Virus record (IMG/VR): IMGVR_UViG_3300020581_000002
Location: 1-64,000 of that record
Strand: one strand, 5' to 3'
DNA from: a virus
DNA: 64,000 nt
The translations under genes were made by a program, and so were the position numbers. The stretch's first letter is position 1. Each line of letters begins with the position of its first letter. The notes beneath the pieces are model-generated. The model saw only the letters and a list, made by a program, of their open reading frames with translations, did not search any database and was not told the origin of the DNA. This document shows positions 30,931 through 39,231 of this stretch, piece after piece.

Positions 30931-30943
30931 TAGGAGGTGGACC

Positions 30944-32840
30944 ATGCGCATAGTGGTCATAGACTTTTGAAAGTTTTTTCACCGGCGCCAAGGATGCGCG
31001 AGGCATTCCTTATAGCCTCACGCATCACTCGACCGAGAGCTACGTGCGTCACGAGTGGTTCGAGGCCCACGGTGCCGCAATTAAATGGTCCAAGGATACG
31101 CCTGCACGATGGTACGACGAGAGGCAGTTGCGGGAGGTGTTGAAGAGCAAGGACTGGTCGGATGTGTTTCTCCTTTCCCACCACGCGAATTTTGACCACC
31201 TCATACTATCTCACCACTACTCCGTGGCGCCTCGAATGTCCGGTTGCACGCTGTCCATGGCTCGGCTCCTGCTTGGCAATCATATCTCTGTCTCCCTCGA
31301 TTCTGTCCGGCAGCAATTCGGTTTGCCCGTTAAGCGTACCCCGTATCACCTTTTCAAGGGAAAGCGCTGGCGCGAGCTGAGCGATGAGATAAGGCAGCAG
31401 GTCGCTGACGGCGCTTGCGATGAGGCCGAATCGATCTGGACGCTATTCGGGATACTCTCGAAACAGTTTCCGAGCGAAGAATATTCTGTCGTGGACACCA
31501 CGATAAAAATGTTTACGCAGCCCGTGCTGCGCGCCGACACCGAGCTGCTTGCTGCCATTTGGGAGCGTGAGGAACGTGAAAAATCTAAGCGGCTTCTTGA
31601 ACTGGGCGTTGCTGCTTCTGAGCTTCAGTCCAGCGATCGCTTTGCTGATTTGTTGCGAGCTGAGGGCATTGAACCTGAGACCAAAGAAGGACCGGAACGC
31701 AAGGACGGCTCGCGAGGAATAATCTACGCGTTCGCCAAGACCGACTATTTCATGGAGGAATTGCTTGAGCACGAGAACCCGCGAGTTCGCGCCCTCGCCG
31801 AGGCTCGCATCGGCCAGAAGTCCACTCTCATGCAAACGCGCGCCGAGACGCTGGGCTGGATGGCAAGTCGGGGACCTCTGTGCGTTTATCTGCGCTACGC
31901 AGGCGCTCACACGACGAGATGGAGCGGAGGAGACAAGACGAACTTCCAGAACTTCAAGAAGCCCGATCCCGATCTCCCTCCAGACGAGAACCCAAATATC
32001 AGGGACGCGGTATTGGCGCCCGAGGGTTATGTCTTAATTAAGCCCGACTGCTCGCAGATCGAATGCAGGCTGCTTAACTTTGTTGCCGGCCAGCACGACG
32101 TGATCGAGCGGTTCCGCAACGGCGAGGACCCTTACGTCAACGTCGCTTCGGCGTTCTATGGCTACCCCGTCAATAGGCTTGATCATCCGACCGAGCGCCA
32201 GTGCGGCAAGGTGCTTGAGTTGCAGGCAGGCTACGGCTCAGGCGGCGACAAGATCAGGCACACGCTGCGCGTCAAGACCAAAGGCAAGATATTGTTGATG
32301 CTGGAAGAAGGCATCAAGGCGCGCGACGCGTATCGCGACACTCATCCTGCGGTGGTCGATCTCTGGAAGCAAGGTGGCCGGATGCTGGCGCGTCTAGCCG
32401 GCGGGCCACCGACGACGTGGGGCCCGTGCGAGGTGCGCAACCATCGGATCGTTTTGCCCAATAAGACGGAACTTATCTACGACACTTTGGAATTTCACCG
32501 CCCCGAATCCGAGGAGGAAATCAAGACCGACTGGGATCGCGACGGTTGGTGGCGCTTGCGCACGCGGCGCGGCTGGACCAAGATGTACGGCGCGAAACTA
32601 GTGGAAAACCTGATCCAGGCCCTCGCGCGCGTTGTCGTGTCCCAGGCGATGATTCGCGTCGTGCAGATGGGTTACCGCGTGGTGAGCATGGAGCACGACT
32701 CGCTGTGGATTTTGATCCCGGAGCAGAATGCCAAAGAGCACGCCGAACGCTGCCGGCTTGAGCTGTGCCGCGACGTGCCGTGGCTGCCGGGATTGCCGCT
32801 CGATGCGGAGGTGACGCTGGGAGAAAGGTATTCGAAATGA
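30944..32840 (+). CDS. Family A DNA polymerase with N-terminal frame break
   Basis: ATG 30944 behind AGGAGGTGGACC starts MRIVVIDF and then meets TGA (30968-30970). Skipping one T restores GAA-AGT-TTT-TTC and the DFESFF exonuclease motif I; the rest is one open frame to 32840, giving about 631 aa in total. Exo II (SHHANFDHL) and Exo III (CDEAESIW) are intact. Polymerase: AGAHTTRW, motif A PDCSQIECRL, motif B RQCGKVLELQAGYG, motif C MEHDSLW. Alternatively translation starts at GTG 31044 and the proofreading domain lacks motif I. See findings. Confidence 0.8.
32814..32833 (+). repeat. 20-base direct repeat, copy 1
   Basis: ACGCTGGGAGAAAGGTATTC at the polymerase 3' end; identical to 33050-33069. 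The two copies flank the 65-aa gene. GGGAGAAAGG also serves as ribosome binding site for that gene. Confidence 0.9.
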
Positions 32841-33034
32841 GTGATCGGTGTCTTTGTTCCGATTTCGAGTTGCGTGGTCAGAACTATGAAATCTGGTCAG
32901 ACTCTATGCATCCGAGCAATCAGTGTCTCATTGATCCGCGCAAGCACGAAGTGGTAGACACTGATCACGCTTTTGATCCGCCGCTCTCTAACGATGAACT
33001 GCTAAGCATATATGACTACGGAAAAGGCTACTGA
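32837..33034 (+). CDS. Hypothetical protein between direct repeats (65 aa)
   Basis: ATG 32837 overlaps the polymerase TGA. MSDRCLCSDFELRGQNYEIW, then MHPSNQCLIDPRKHEVVDTD, has three cysteines and acidic stretches. Lies between two identical 20-base repeats, suggesting a duplicated or inserted block. Function unknown. Confidence 0.6.
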   Translation: MSDRCLCSDFELRGQNYEIWSDSMHPSNQCLIDPRKHEVVDTDHAFDPPLSNDELLSIYDYGKGY

Positions 33035-33049
33035 CGCCCCCTCGTGGGT

Positions 33050-33069
33050 ACGCTGGGAGAAAGGTATTC
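33050..33069 (+). repeat. 20-base direct repeat, copy 2
   Basis: Exact copy of 32814-32833, 236 bases away. It retains the polymerase-end-like sequence, with a TAAGTAG directly after it. Confidence 0.9.
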
Positions 33070-33084
33070 TAAGTAGAGGACAAA

Positions 33085-33573
33085 ATGACTGACACCGCAG
33101 AGCTGATCGCGCGGCCGTGCCCGACGTGCGGCTACCAGATAGATCGTGTTGAGCGCCTTACCAACACGGTTGCCGCGCAGGCGCAGGAGATCGAGCGGAA
33201 GGAACTCAATCGGTTGCAGGCATGGGCGAGATGGGAAGTGTCACAGCGTCAGTGGGAGGCCGCCGAAGCCCGCGTGAGGGAGACAACGCAAGAATACAAC
33301 GCGCTTATAGAAAGCGTGCGATCGCTGTGCAACGACGAAATTGAGATCACGCCCGCGATGATCCGCGCGGGCGTCGAAGCTTTCAAGCCTTTTCTTTTTG
33401 AGTATTATCATATTTTTGATTCTGATCACCCGGAGATAGTTCGGGCGGTTTGGACGGCTATGTGTAAGGCAGTCAGTTATCAAGCTTTTGTTTCAAAGGC
33501 CGTCAAGACTTACCCGCAACCTTCCCTTCGACCACCCGGAGGCGCTCGTGAAGGCCAGGAAAATCCAACATGA
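33085..33573 (+). CDS. MTDTAELIAR-family protein with zinc-like N-terminus (162 aa)
   Basis: Starts MTDTAELIARPCPTCGYQID with CPTCG, then VERLTNTVAAQAQEIER. The decamer and AAQAQEIER match the two minus-strand coiled-coil genes at 20.9-22.0 kb. The C-terminal portion (ITPAMIRAGVEAFKPFLFEY) differs. AGAGGACAAA precedes ATG. Third member of a dispersed family on opposite strands. Confidence 0.65.
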   Translation: MTDTAELIARPCPTCGYQIDRVERLTNTVAAQAQEIERKELNRLQAWARWEVSQRQWEAAEARVRETTQEYNALIESVRSLCNDEIEITPAMIRAGVEAFKPFLFEYYHIFDSDHPEIVRAVWTAMCKAVSYQAFVSKAVKTYPQPSLRPPGGAREGQENPT

Positions 33574-34274
33574 ACACGCTAGACGGCGTTCCCCCCTTCC
33601 TCGATCGCACGCGCCTCGTTGGCACGTACTCGATTCTCAATGCGTATAAAAACTGCGCCCACCAGATGGCGCGACGCTATGTCATCAAGGACCAGCCTTT
33701 TATTGAAACGCCCGAGATGGCTTGGGGTAACAAAGTGCATTCCGCGATGGAGCTGCGCGTGGGCGGCAAGAAGCCGCTGCCCGTTGATATGCAGCAGTGG
33801 GAACAGTTTTGCACGCCGTTCGACAATCACGAGGCGCAAGTCGAGCAGAAGCTGGGCGTCACATGGAACATGCGCCCCTGCGATTTCTGGGACAAAGAAG
33901 TTTGGTTCCGCGGCAAGATCGACGTGACGCTCGTGAACCGCAAAACAGGCGAGATGTCCGCTTACATCGCGGACTGGAAAACTGGCGGCTCCAAGTACGA
34001 AGACCCGTTTGAGCTGGCGACCAACGCGGTCTTGCTCAAGGCGAAATATTCGGGCTTGACAAAAATCTTTGGGTCATTTATCTGGCTCAAGGAGAATCGT
34101 GTTGGACAGCGTTTTGATCTGTCCGACGTGACTGCGACGTGGCAAGATATAAAAAGACTGATAGATGAAATTGAGGAAAAAAAGAAAAGCGGACAGTGGG
34201 ATAAGACCAAGAGCGGCTTATGCGGTTATTGTTCCGTTCGCGATTGCGAACATTGGTATGAGGCGCGAAAGTGA
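33570..34274 (+). CDS. RecB/Cas4-like PD-(D/E)XK nuclease
   Basis: 234 aa. WGNKVHSAMEL provides the conserved His; GKIDVTLV and AYIADWKTG supply the Asp and D-W-K of the nuclease core (residues ~118-145). The C-terminus CGYCSVRDC has cysteines like those of iron-sulfur RecB-family nucleases. It overlaps the preceding gene's stop. In phage replication modules such enzymes process DNA ends or recombination intermediates. Confidence 0.8.
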   Translation: MNTLDGVPPFLDRTRLVGTYSILNAYKNCAHQMARRYVIKDQPFIETPEMAWGNKVHSAMELRVGGKKPLPVDMQQWEQFCTPFDNHEAQVEQKLGVTWNMRPCDFWDKEVWFRGKIDVTLVNRKTGEMSAYIADWKTGGSKYEDPFELATNAVLLKAKYSGLTKIFGSFIWLKENRVGQRFDLSDVTATWQDIKRLIDEIEEKKKSGQWDKTKSGLCGYCSVRDCEHWYEARK

Positions 34275-34289
34275 AAGTTCCATTTTCTC

Positions 34290-34637
34290 TTGCGTATTTT
34301 GAAATCTCGTTTTAACTATGATCCGTTAACCGGTATCTGGACACGAGTCGGCAAAAACGGTTGGGGGCAAAGACGAAATAAAATAGGATACGTTACGTCA
34401 GATGGCTATTTACGAATAAATATTGACGGAAAACGTTATCTAGGTCACGTCTTAGCGTGGTTTTACATGACGGGATGTTGGCCTAACAAGATCGTTGATC
34501 ACAAAGATAATGTGCCGCAAAATATTAGATGGAATAATTTGCGGCTGGCTACGCGCTCACAAAACAGAACTAATTGCAAAATCGCATTCGTTGACGGCGG
34601 GACATCAGGAATTACCTACAACGGATCAAAAACGTAG
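34290..34637 (+). pseudogene. Degraded HNH-AP2 homing endonuclease
   Basis: TTG-start frame MRILKSRFNYDPLTGIWTRV aligns with LKQALFYDSVTGLFRWISR of the intact HNH gene at 19.0 kb; YLGHVLAWFYMTGCWPNKIV DHKDN and WNNLRLATRSQNRT are the HNH core. The frame ends at GITYNGSKT, where the intact gene continues into AP2. Reading on past TAG in the same frame gives TDSIDSAKEKA, resembling the YFDSAEAA of the AP2 domain. So the tail has an internal deletion plus stop. The start is also uncertain. Confidence 0.7.
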
Positions 34638-35199
34638 ACAGATTCGATTGATTCTGCTAAGGAAAAGGCATCACCCGCATCGTTTCCGACACGGGTGATG
34701 GGAGCCGAGGATCATAAGGTATGAGGGCCTCAGCCCTTACATCTTATCTTAAGACGGCTTGCCACATGGGGTTCTCCTAACGCGGCTCGCGGGCCGCAAA
34801 CTGGTGGCCTCGGTTGGCCAGAGGGTTCCTTTTCCAGGGATGGCCCTCTGACGGTGAAAAGGTGGAGGTAGTGGGACTCAAACCCACCGGCGGAACTTGA
34901 TGAGGGTCCCCTCCGGCAAACCTGCTACCCCCTAGAACTTATGATGGCTCGGCTGTATCACCGGTCGGGCCATCATTGCGTTTGATCCTTTTGAACTTAC
35001 CGCCAGATGTCTTACGCAGACATTGGAGGTAAACACATTCATTTAGGTTATTTTTCTTGTGCAAAAGTTGCGCATCTTGCTTATTGCAAAGCGGCGCATA
35101 TCTATTTTGGCGAGTTTGCAAGAGTGTAAAAGTATGCCCGAATGGACCATCCAAAAAATTCCACCCTATAAGCGCAACCGCTACCCGCGAGGACCGAGG
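34638..35199. other. Structured non-coding region
   Basis: About 560 bases without a convincing gene. Perfect or near-perfect hairpins: 34669-34677/34692-34700 (CATCACCCG/CGGGTGATG), 34805-34809/34816-34820, 34819-34825/34844-34850 (CAGAGGG/CCCTCTG) and 34941-34948/34969-34976 (ATGATGGC/GCCATCAT). A tRNA-like element lies at 34863-34932. Possible RNA gene, intron remnant or control region. Confidence 0.5.
34863..34932 (-). tRNA. tRNA-like element, possible Met (CAT), D-arm defective
   Basis: Minus-strand reading gives acceptor GGGGGTA pairing with TACCTCC plus discriminator A, T-arm GTGGG-TTTGAGT-CCCAC, a five-base variable loop, and an anticodon arm with loop CTCATCA (anticodon CAT). The D-arm is short (13 bases) and does not pair, U8 is missing, and CCA is not fully encoded. 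This may be a decayed or highly diverged tRNA. Confidence 0.45.
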
Positions 35200-35607
35200 A
35201 TGAAGACGCCGGAAGCAGTGGAGAAGGACGAGCTGAAGAATTATCTCGCCGGGATCGGCGCGTTCTACTTCCTCACCTTCGCTCCCGGCTTCGGCAAGTC
35301 GGGCCTGCCCGACATCGTGGCGTGCATTGCGAGAAGCAGTGAGAGGCCGAGTAGCGCCTTCATAGCGTGGCTGGATAGAAATAATCTTATGGGCATCGAC
35401 GCGTTAAACAGCGCTTTCAACTGCGGTTACGCCACGGGTCAGCGCAGCGTCGGCGCATTCTGGGGGATCGAGGTCAAGCGCGAGGGCTTCGGACCGACTA
35501 AGATTCAAGAGGTACGAATGGAGGAAGTTAAGAGAGCGGGTGGCATGACGGCGTGGGGAACGGCCGAGAAGGTGACAGGGGAGATCGAGGCGTGGAGAAA
35601 ATCCTGA
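35200..35607 (+). CDS. VRR-NUC nuclease
   Basis: 135 aa from ATG 35200 with GAGGACCGAGG upstream; a longer form to 35134 is weaker. KTPEAVEKDELKNYLAGIGA, then FGKSGLPDIVACI and GAFWGIEVKREG, with IQEVRMEEVKRAGG, fit the VRR-NUC (PDDEXK) family. A 38-residue hydrophobic insertion separates IVACIAR from GAFWG. Common in phage replication gene clusters; probably cleaves branched or damaged DNA. Confidence 0.8.
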   Translation: MKTPEAVEKDELKNYLAGIGAFYFLTFAPGFGKSGLPDIVACIARSSERPSSAFIAWLDRNNLMGIDALNSAFNCGYATGQRSVGAFWGIEVKREGFGPTKIQEVRMEEVKRAGGMTAWGTAEKVTGEIEAWRKS

Positions 35608-36773
35608 CGGGTGACTGTCGTGTGCTGCTCCGCGATCTCCCCGCCGAGTCGATTAACTGCGTGGTGACGAGCCCGCCCTATTGGGGTTTGCGGGATTATA
35701 AGATCGAACCGCTGCTGTGGGAAGACGGCTGGCGCGGTGTGCACGGATTGGAACCAACAATTGAGCTTTACGTGCGCCACTCGATTGAGATTTTCCGCGA
35801 GATACGCCGCGTGTTGCGCTCTGATGGAACGCTTTGGCTTAATCTGGGTGACAGTTATGCAAGCGGCGGTCGCGGCGGCAACCCAACAGCCGATAGTTCC
35901 ACCTTGCAAGGAACTTTATCGACGCAAGAAGCGTCTATGATACGCAGATCAATAAAGCCCCCCGACGGATTAAAACCAAAAGACCTGATTGGCGTTCCTT
36001 GGCGCGTTGCCTTTGCGCTCCAAGCTGACGGCTGGTACCTTCGCCAGGACATTATATGGCACAAGCCTAACCCTATGCCTGAGAGCGTTATTGATCGCTG
36101 CACCAAGGCGCACGAGTACCTATTTCTTTTTTCTAAAAGTGAACGCTACTATTTCGACGCTGAGGCGATTAAGGAACCTGCAGCGTGGAACTCGAAGCAT
36201 ACTAAGTTTCCCGACGGGTGGGACACAGGTACCGGCGGCCATGGCGCGTTCCATCGGGAAGGAAGAGAAAAGGGCAAGCGCGTGAACGGGGCGGCAAGCT
36301 GGAAAGGATCTGCGTTCGATGATCCGCGTGACTTGGAGGCGCATCCTGATACTGGTCGCGGTCCTCGTGCTGCCGGTAATAAGTCTCACAAGGGCGTGAC
36401 TGAATACGAAGCTTCGGAAACCGAGGAGCATCGAACCAAGGTCGGGTTGATGAATATCGCCGAAACTGCCTACGAAACGCGCAACAAACGCTCTGTTTGG
36501 ACCATTGCGAGCAAGCCATTCAAGGGCGCCCACTTCGCAACTTTCCCCCCCAAGCTTGTTGAGCCGTGCATCCTCGCCGGCTCGCCTCTCCACGGAATCG
36601 TGCTCGACCCATTTGCCGGCGCGGGAACGGTTGCCCTGGTAGCGCGTAATTTCGGCCGGCACTGCGTGCTGATGGAAATGAACCCTGAGTACGTGGTAAT
36701 GGCCGAGCGGCGTCTTGCCGGTCTTCCCGTCGCGCCTCCCATTACCGAGCAGGCACATGCAGTTCTACCATGA
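35592..36773 (+). CDS. DNA methyltransferase (N4-cytosine or N6-adenine, beta class)
   Basis: GTG 35592 with GGGGAG eight bases upstream; 393 aa overlapping the VRR-NUC end. KILTGDCRVLLRDL, VVTSPPYWGL as catalytic motif IV near residue 27, and DPFAGAGTVALVA as SAM-binding motif I near residue 345, in the order IV then I. The central region is the target recognition part. No cognate restriction enzyme is seen nearby except perhaps VRR-NUC, so protection of phage DNA is the likely role. Confidence 0.9.
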   Translation: MEKILTGDCRVLLRDLPAESINCVVTSPPYWGLRDYKIEPLLWEDGWRGVHGLEPTIELYVRHSIEIFREIRRVLRSDGTLWLNLGDSYASGGRGGNPTADSSTLQGTLSTQEASMIRRSIKPPDGLKPKDLIGVPWRVAFALQADGWYLRQDIIWHKPNPMPESVIDRCTKAHEYLFLFSKSERYYFDAEAIKEPAAWNSKHTKFPDGWDTGTGGHGAFHREGREKGKRVNGAASWKGSAFDDPRDLEAHPDTGRGPRAAGNKSHKGVTEYEASETEEHRTKVGLMNIAETAYETRNKRSVWTIASKPFKGAHFATFPPKLVEPCILAGSPLHGIVLDPFAGAGTVALVARNFGRHCVLMEMNPEYVVMAERRLAGLPVAPPITEQAHAVLP

Positions 36774-38373
36774 CGCCGCACGCAAACTTTTAATTTACGA
36801 GCGCCCCTCCCCGCTCGTCTCGCAGCACGTGCCCGAGGCCGTACAGGTCAACGGTCAATACGTCGCGGTGCCGCAGACGCTGCGCAACAGCCAGGTGCTG
36901 CGGTGGCTAGGGTATCCCGTGGCGCCAATCATGACCAACTACGATTGGCCGATCGGACCCGGCAAGGTGCCGGGAGCGCATCAGAAGCTCATGGCTAATT
37001 TCCAGCTCGTTCATCCCAAGTGCTTCAACCTCTCAGATCCCGGTACGCAGAAAACGCTTCCCGCCCTGTGGGCCGCCGACTGGCTTATGAACCAGTTCCC
37101 GCCAGGCGAGTGCCGCTGCCTCATCGTGGGCCCGCTCAATGTGATCGAGACAGTGTGGGTAGACGAGATATGGTCGAACCTGCTTGGGCGGCGCACTTTC
37201 GAGGTGCTCTATGGCGACGAGCAGAAGCGACTGCGCCTCTTGGCGAAGAAACCAGACTTCGCGATCGTGAACATCGACGGCGTGGGGGTGGGGGCGCACA
37301 CCTACCGCAGCGACCGCAAAATGCGCACCTCGGTACGGCTCGACGGCTTTTCGAAGGCACTAGCCGAGGACAAGAGCATAAAAATAATAATTGTGGACGA
37401 GGCCGACGGCTACGTCGATTCGCGCACAAAGCGTCATCACATCGCGCGCGAAATCTTCGGCTCGCGTCCCTATCTATGGATGATGACGGGTACACCCACG
37501 TCGCAACGCCCCAACGAGGCGTACGGAATAGCGAAGCTGGTTAACAACGCCTTTGGCAAGTCGTACACCGGTTTTCGTGATGAAACCATGACCAAGATCG
37601 ATCAGTTCAAGTGGGTCCCGAGGAAGGACGGTTACGAAAAGGCATTTCAGATTTTAACCCCCGCCGTGCGCTTCACGCTTGAGGAGATATGGCAGGACCG
37701 GCCTGCACTAAGTACAATTTTGCATGAGGTGGCGCTAACCGAGGAGCAGAAAAAAGCGGCGAGCGACCTCAAACGCACGCTTTTAATTCAACTGCAAGGC
37801 GGCAAGAAGCTGACGGTCGCTAACGAAGCGGTCGCGAGAGCGAAGCTCTTGCAGATTGTGCTCGGCGCCGTATACGATGACTTGCACAAAGTACATAAAA
37901 TCGACGCCGAGCCGCGTTACCAGATGATTGAGGAGATAGTTGCGAACGCAAAACACAAGGTTCTCATCTTTTGTCCCTTGACAAGCGTAGTCAACCTGCT
38001 GCATTATAGACTACAGAAGCGGTGGCGATGCGGGATCATCAATGGCCACGTGGCACCAAACGAGAGAATGGCGGTAATCAGGGCTTACCGCGACGAAGCG
38101 GACTTCAAAGTCATGGTGGTGGATGCGCAGAGCGTCAGCCACGGCATTAATCAGTTCACGGTCGCGGACACGGTGGTATGGATGGTCCCGATCGACAAAA
38201 CGCGGCTCTACATCCAAGGTAATAGAAGGGTTTACCGGCCGGGACAGAAGAACGACGTGACGGTGCATCGAATTACGGCGACGCCGCTGGAGAAGGAGAT
38301 GTACCGGCGATTGGACACCAACACGAGCATGCAGGGCGCGCTCTTAAGCTGGATTAGGAGGGGAGAGATATGA
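36757..38373 (+). CDS. SNF2-type helicase/translocase
   Basis: 538 aa from ATG 36757. Motif I LSDPGTQKTLPALWAADWLM has GTQKT where most family members have G-x-GKT. Motif II IIIVDEADGYVDSRTKR, motif III WMMTGTPTSQRPNEAYGIAK, and motif VI QGNRRVYRPGQKNDVTVHRI are clear. RecA-like core 2 holds LIFCPLTSVVNLLHYRL. Phage SNF2-like proteins remodel DNA complexes during replication or repair. Overlaps the methyltransferase by 17 bases. Confidence 0.85.
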   Translation: MQFYHDAARKLLIYERPSPLVSQHVPEAVQVNGQYVAVPQTLRNSQVLRWLGYPVAPIMTNYDWPIGPGKVPGAHQKLMANFQLVHPKCFNLSDPGTQKTLPALWAADWLMNQFPPGECRCLIVGPLNVIETVWVDEIWSNLLGRRTFEVLYGDEQKRLRLLAKKPDFAIVNIDGVGVGAHTYRSDRKMRTSVRLDGFSKALAEDKSIKIIIVDEADGYVDSRTKRHHIAREIFGSRPYLWMMTGTPTSQRPNEAYGIAKLVNNAFGKSYTGFRDETMTKIDQFKWVPRKDGYEKAFQILTPAVRFTLEEIWQDRPALSTILHEVALTEEQKKAASDLKRTLLIQLQGGKKLTVANEAVARAKLLQIVLGAVYDDLHKVHKIDAEPRYQMIEEIVANAKHKVLIFCPLTSVVNLLHYRLQKRWRCGIINGHVAPNERMAVIRAYRDEADFKVMVVDAQSVSHGINQFTVADTVVWMVPIDKTRLYIQGNRRVYRPGQKNDVTVHRITATPLEKEMYRRLDTNTSMQGALLSWIRRGEI

Positions 38374-38504
38374 ACTGGCTGGCAGTTTTTGCGATCGGTC
38401 TATTTTTTGGCATTATTGCCGGCAGCAAAAATGGCCCTATTTTTCCATGGGCATTACTAGCCGCGATAGTCGCAGGAACATTAGCCGCATTGGAGGTAAT
38501 TTAA
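38370..38504 (+). CDS. 44-aa membrane protein
   Basis: ATG 38370 overlaps the helicase TGA and has AGGAGGGGAGAGAT upstream. MNWLAVFAIGLFFGIIAGSK, then IFPWALLAAIVAGTLAALEV, gives two transmembrane helices around a short loop. Its stop directly precedes the TTG of the next gene. Function unknown. Confidence 0.6.
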   Translation: MNWLAVFAIGLFFGIIAGSKNGPIFPWALLAAIVAGTLAALEVI

Positions 38505-38972
38505 TTGAGCACCCAGTCCCTTCTCCATGTCGATGTTTCCGCTCTTGTCCAAGAGTGGAATCAGATCAAGGCGCATCTCGCCGAGCAGTCCAAAGCGTTT
38601 GCCGAGTTCTGTAAGCCTTATCGTGAGCGCCAAGACGCGATCGAGAACGCAATTCACAAGTTTCTCAATGAAACCAACCAGCAAAGCGCGCGCACCGAGC
38701 ACGGGACGGCCTACAAGTCGGTCAGCACGACGCCCAAAATCGAGGACCGCAACGCCTACCTCGACTTTTGCCTTGACTCGTGGGACGAGGGCGGCAACGA
38801 GATGTTGCAACTAGGTGCCCCGCAGATCGACGCGTTCAAAAAATACATGGAGATGCGCGAAAAACAGCTTGAGGAAATGAAACAGAGGGGAGCGTTATCC
38901 AACGACTTGAGTGTCACGCCTCCCGGCACGTCGGTGTCATTCTTCGAGAAGGTCAACATAAGGAAATCGTGA
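38505..38972 (+). CDS. Conserved phage replication-region protein (Gam-like, 155 aa)
   Basis: TTG start with GGAGGTAATTTAA. VQEWNQIKAHLAEQSKAFAE, then FCKPYRERQDAIENAIHKFL, and TEHGTAYKSVSTTPKIEDRN with PPGTSVSFFEKVNIR, is a pattern I know from phage proteins encoded next to helicases and ssDNA-binding proteins, sometimes called Gam-like nuclease inhibitors. The N-terminal helix pair is a coiled coil. The function is not firmly established. Confidence 0.6.
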   Translation: MSTQSLLHVDVSALVQEWNQIKAHLAEQSKAFAEFCKPYRERQDAIENAIHKFLNETNQQSARTEHGTAYKSVSTTPKIEDRNAYLDFCLDSWDEGGNEMLQLGAPQIDAFKKYMEMREKQLEEMKQRGALSNDLSVTPPGTSVSFFEKVNIRKS

Positions 38973-39205
38973 TGAGCGCTATGAACATTAATGCGCTGGT
39001 GGATTCGCTCAAAAATAATGTCAACCTTGTTGGCGCCGACTTGCCTGCTAGTGAACGCCTGAACGCGCAATCACTGGCAGTTGTCGGGTTGGAGCTGCTG
39101 CGCCAGTTCCTTTTCGACGTGAACCGCTGCGCCGACGCACTGGAGGTGCTCGCAGACGCTTATAGAACATCCGTCGAGCACAACGAGAAAACCAAACATC
39201 GCTGA
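38972..39205 (+). CDS. Hypothetical protein (77 aa)
   Basis: ATG 38972 with AAGGAAATCGTG; TGATG overlap. MSAMNINALVDSLKNNVNLV, then SERLNAQSLAVVGLELLRQF, is a helical protein ending in a basic tail. No family recognised. Probably functions with the flanking ssDNA-binding-like protein. Confidence 0.55.
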   Translation: MSAMNINALVDSLKNNVNLVGADLPASERLNAQSLAVVGLELLRQFLFDVNRCADALEVLADAYRTSVEHNEKTKHR

Positions 39206-39231
39206 CTGGTATTAAAGGAGAGTAAGAGCAA

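Noticed and set aside
34939-35154. Minus-strand frame of 71 codons in the structured region
   Set aside because: No ribosome binding site and interrupts hairpins; the Lys/Asn/Gln-rich sequence gives no fold I can support.
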